NCBI GenBank assembly: GCA_016784735.1
Contig: JADHUC010000014.1
Location: forward strand, 1 to 60,145
Origin: Pirellulaceae bacterium
GTDB taxonomy: Bacteria; Planctomycetota; Planctomycetia; Pirellulales; Pirellulaceae
DNA: 60,145 nt
Reading direction: 5' to 3'
This document shows, in pieces, positions 57,376 through 60,145 of this stretch; positions within the stretch are counted from its first letter, which is position 1, and the number at the start of each line of letters is the position of its first letter. The translations under genes were made by a program, and so were the position numbers. The notes beneath the pieces were generated by a model. It worked only from the letters and a program-made list of their open reading frames with translations. It was not told where the DNA came from and did no database searches.

Positions 57376-58188
57376 TTACTTCAGCGTGTCTTCGATGGCT
57401 TTACCCACCTGTTGCCCAAGGAACTCGTAACCCGCGGCGTTGAAGTGGACGTCGTTTGGGTTCTGCATCGTCTCCAGGTGGGGCGTGATCGCGGTGAACA
57501 GATCGTCGGTCGCGACACCGTGTTTCTGCATGAGCTGCGCCGCTGCCTCATTCCGTTCGATGATCGACGCGGCGGTCTGTTTCTTCGCTGGATCGTCAGG
57601 GATAGGTGTCGTGCTGGCCCAGACCAACTTCGCGCCAGTCTTCTTCATGCGTTCCACGAGCTGCTCCAGCCGTTGGCTGTAATCGGCGAGGGGTGTGTTT
57701 CGGTCGTGGATGCCGAAGTTGAAATGAATCACGTTCCACTTGCCATCGCCAAGCCACACGTCCAACTTCCGCAAACCCAGGGATGTGGGACCACAGTTGG
57801 CCGGTGCGCGATGGACGTTGGCCTTGCCGGCGAGCGCCTTCCGAACACTCTGCGTGTAGCCCCGCGATACGGAGTCTCCGATCAGCAGAACACGCGGAAG
57901 ATTGGGATCGTCCTGCACGAAGTCCCAGGCATTAGATCGCCCCGCGACCTTCTGTCGCTTGTGGATCGGGAGATAGAAGCTGCCGAGGTTCTTCTGTAAG
58001 ACTTGCTCCCAGGCTTGCTGCTCGGGCGGGAGGGTGCTCACACAGGCGGCGTACTGCTCGTCCAGGAGTTTGTCGGCAGCCGCCTTCTTTGCAGCCGCCT
58101 CGGCGGTATTGGTCGGTTTGCCCTTCGCCGGCGGGGCGACTGCCAACGGAGAGAGCAACAAACAGGTGAGGATGAACGATGTCGTCAT
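57376..58188 (-). CDS. Secreted SGNH/GDSL hydrolase
   Basis: The 270-residue protein has a short signal peptide, a Lys/Ala-rich linker, and then an SGNH fold: LLIGDSVSRGYTQ with Ser106, a Gly/Asn region (PANCGPTSLGL), FNFGIHDRNTPL in place of the usual GxND block, and the final DVHFNAAGYEFLG with the Asp-x-x-His catalytic pair. These enzymes remove acyl or acetyl groups from polysaccharides or lipids. Its ATG overlaps the stop codon of the upstream gene by four bases (ATGA), so the two are translationally coupled. Confidence 0.9.
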   Translation of the reverse strand: MTTSFILTCLLLSPLAVAPPAKGKPTNTAEAAAKKAAADKLLDEQYAACVSTLPPEQQAWEQVLQKNLGSFYLPIHKRQKVAGRSNAWDFVQDDPNLPRVLLIGDSVSRGYTQSVRKALAGKANVHRAPANCGPTSLGLRKLDVWLGDGKWNVIHFNFGIHDRNTPLADYSQRLEQLVERMKKTGAKLVWASTTPIPDDPAKKQTAASIIERNEAAAQLMQKHGVATDDLFTAITPHLETMQNPNDVHFNAAGYEFLGQQVGKAIEDTLK

Positions 58189-60116
58189 GGTGGTGGCTCC
58201 TTGGCTGATTGCGGAACTAATTCGACGAACATGGTTCGACCGGGCGGAATCTCGATCGTCAAGGGCAGATCGGCGGGGAAAATTCTACCAGATTGCCACT
58301 CGGTGGCCGAACGAAGGGGGAAACGCGGCGTCAACGTGATCCTCGCGATCTGTTGCGGGTCGACGATCGCCGCTCGATCCGGCTTTTTGCTGACGCCACC
58401 GTTATGAATCAACTCGATGACCCAACTGCGAGCGGTGCGGTTGACCTGATATTGGACTGGATCACCTCCGACCGCAACGGGCAGATGCTGCGCGGCGAGT
58501 CGGGCCAAACGGTCATTGGAAACAGCCGCGGCGCGGCCGGTGGCCGGGTTGATCCAGGGCGCGAGGACCTCGACATGGCCAGAGCCTTTGAGCCGCGTCA
58601 GATCCGAGCCGAGCGCCCTGGCGTGACGCTCGTGCAATAGCAGTTGGCTTCCCGCCTTGACCGCAGCCAGCAACCTGCCGACAAGGTCCGGTTCAAACCT
58701 GACGTCGCCGACCAGCAGAATCGCCGGATAGGAGCTCAGCACATCGGCGGGTGCCGTGGACAACAGCACATCGAACATTTCACCGTGAGGCGTCGGCCGC
58801 AGGTAGCTAGCCTCCGGGTTGGACGGGTCCGGCTTCACATGGATGTGATCCGCGCCGGGAAAGAGCTGTTGCTCCAGCAGGTCATAGGTCTCTTGGTCAC
58901 CCGGTGTCTTCTCCAGGATACCCCACGGGCGTCCCTGATATGCGTTATAGCCAGCCAAATGGTCCAGTACCAACGCCACGGGTGTATACGGCACGCCGCG
59001 GTCATGAGCACGCATGAAGGCAAACACCTCGACCGCTTTCTCGCCGTGCGGCGTCAACTTCCAGGGCGCATGGGGGCTGTCGAAGAAAATCCCGATGCTG
59101 TTCTCCGGGGTGACCATCGCCGCGCCGGCGAACCAGCCGTGGAGCCACATTCGCTTATAGAAACTGAGAGAGTGACCGGCATCCAAGCCCCGCGCGTAAT
59201 TTCCTTCCCGACGCAGCGGACCGGCCGTCGTGCAGGACCCAGCGAACCAGGGGCTGACCTGAACCGACCAAGGCCGTTGCCACTGGCGGGACGCGCCGCG
59301 AGCAAAGGCGATCTTCGACTGGGAGAAGGCGATGTTTTCACCCAGTTCCAGGCCCACCACGCGTGCCCCCCACTCCGCCGCGTACGCTTCGTAGTGAGAA
59401 TGGCCCGTGACGCTTATGTTCCGGCCTCGCATGAAGCGGTTCCGCGTCAAGAAGTAGTCCCGTAGCGTGTCGTAACATTCCTGGCGAGTGGCGGGCCTCG
59501 TGTCATAGCCTTTCAAGCCGGGCGGCTTCATGAGGTGCTTGTACGCCTCGAACTCCGGGCCGTAGACCGTGCGCCAGAAGGATTCCACCGGAGCGAGGTT
59601 GTGGAAGTAGTAGCCCCACTCGCCAAGTTGAATGGCGGAGTACACACCGGCGCGATCCAGGATGCGCAGAGCTTCCTCGTCCTCGTCGCTCAGCCGGCAA
59701 CGGCCTTCCTTGACCTGCATGTCCGCGTAGCCCGGATAGCAGATCTGGGGCCAACCAACCGTGGCCAGATACTCGAACAACGGCCGAGACGAGGCTTTCG
59801 AGGTTGGCCCTGGGTCAAACCCGTTACCCAAGCCACGCTGCTGCATTACGGCCACCAACTGTTTCAACTCCTCGACGTTCCCTGGGCAGCCGTACATGGT
59901 GAACGTGAACTCTTGACACCCCGGCAGCAACTGCAAACGCCAGGGACCGCTGCTCAATTCTTGGTGTGTTGGAAATCGGCGGTGGATCGACACGGCAGTG
60001 GCCTCGCCGGCATCTGCGCCCGCGCAGAGCGACACTTGTCCCGGTCCGACCGCTGGCGCGACGATCAGCCACATCGCAAGCACGGTGTATAACCGGCGAC
60101 GCGAGATAGACTTCAT
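58185..60116 (-). CDS. Secreted glycoside-hydrolase-like protein
   Basis: The 643-residue protein has a signal peptide (YTVLAMWLIVAPAVGPGQVSLC). The middle part reads like a TIM-barrel glycosidase: VGWPQICYPGYADM, VYSAIQLGEWGYYFHN and NISVTGHSHYEAYAAEWGARVVGLELGENI. From about 410 there is a GATase1-like domain similar to that of A4-type beta-galactosidases (YPAILLVGDVRFEPDLVGRLLAAVKAGSQLLL), then a beta-sandwich end (AIVDPQQIARITLTPRF). Two acidic residues (GEW and LELGEN) could be catalytic, but I could not confirm the family. The SGNH hydrolase gene overlaps its 3' end. Together they suggest removal of acyl groups plus cleavage of one glycan. Confidence 0.75.
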   Translation of the reverse strand: MKSISRRRLYTVLAMWLIVAPAVGPGQVSLCAGADAGEATAVSIHRRFPTHQELSSGPWRLQLLPGCQEFTFTMYGCPGNVEELKQLVAVMQQRGLGNGFDPGPTSKASSRPLFEYLATVGWPQICYPGYADMQVKEGRCRLSDEDEEALRILDRAGVYSAIQLGEWGYYFHNLAPVESFWRTVYGPEFEAYKHLMKPPGLKGYDTRPATRQECYDTLRDYFLTRNRFMRGRNISVTGHSHYEAYAAEWGARVVGLELGENIAFSQSKIAFARGASRQWQRPWSVQVSPWFAGSCTTAGPLRREGNYARGLDAGHSLSFYKRMWLHGWFAGAAMVTPENSIGIFFDSPHAPWKLTPHGEKAVEVFAFMRAHDRGVPYTPVALVLDHLAGYNAYQGRPWGILEKTPGDQETYDLLEQQLFPGADHIHVKPDPSNPEASYLRPTPHGEMFDVLLSTAPADVLSSYPAILLVGDVRFEPDLVGRLLAAVKAGSQLLLHERHARALGSDLTRLKGSGHVEVLAPWINPATGRAAAVSNDRLARLAAQHLPVAVGGDPVQYQVNRTARSWVIELIHNGGVSKKPDRAAIVDPQQIARITLTPRFPLRSATEWQSGRIFPADLPLTIEIPPGRTMFVELVPQSAKEPPP

Positions 60117-60145
60117 TATGGAACTCTTGTGTAATCGACAGAACG

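Overview
The window is typical of a planctomycete, most likely in the Pirellulales or a near relative. The evidence is the density of lineage-marker families: DUF1552 beside a DUF1587/1592/1588-type cytochrome protein, Tat-exported Gfo/Idh/MocA oxidoreductases, a planctomycete heme-binding fragment, an ECF sigma factor next to a Ser/Thr kinase with a membrane tail, an LEPR-XLL beta-helix surface protein, FG-GAP/UnbV lipoproteins, and secreted sugar-isomerase-like TIM barrels. Almost every protein carries a Sec, Tat or lipoprotein signal. I found no tRNA, rRNA, CRISPR array or transposase gene.

Layout. 1-10.5 kb: a cut-off gene, a HEAT-like secreted protein, a stranded cytochrome fragment, a Gfo/Idh-nitrilase pair, and a convergent DUF1552/cytochrome operon. 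10.7-12.3 kb: a small NTF2-like protein and an orphan PAS histidine kinase. 12.7-28.5 kb: the most unusual part, a signalling and secretion island. It holds kinase 1 and its sigma factor, divergent from secreted proteins including a 1110-residue beta-helix adhesin-like protein, an esterase, kinase 2, a frameshifted remnant of a second sigma factor, a broken second copy of the esterase 3' end, and another secreted protein. Three of the secreted-protein genes are preceded by the same bipartite motif, GATGGG-N14-GGTGAGTACC. A fourth site keeps only the left half.

28.6-34.2 kb: a DUF4838/GH67-like protein with an internally repeated domain, convergent with a two-domain hydrolase whose first half looks like a CE15 glucuronoyl esterase. 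34.4-36.1 kb: two divergent nucleotidyltransferase-fold loci that resemble toxin-antitoxin or abortive-infection modules. 36.1-45.3 kb: secreted TIM-barrel isomerase paralogues, a Gfo/Idh enzyme, a large TPR/FG-GAP/UnbV lipoprotein and two beta-sandwich secreted proteins. 45.4-56.3 kb: a PhoD-like phosphatase, two URO-D family proteins, a sugar-porter transporter, a ThuA-like protein, a small Cys-rich peptide, a squalene-cyclase-repeat membrane protein and another membrane protein. 56.6-60.1 kb: a polysaccharide-lyase-like gene broken by an internal deletion, then an SGNH hydrolase overlapping a glycosidase-like gene.

The coding content points to a heterotroph that works on complex, probably uronic-acid-containing, polysaccharides at the cell surface. 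Esterases and glycosidase-like proteins act outside; oxidoreductases, isomerases and a sugar transporter handle the products. Intergenic DNA carries at least seven kinds of inverted repeat. Two of these are nested inside others, and one has been read into the C-terminus of an esterase.
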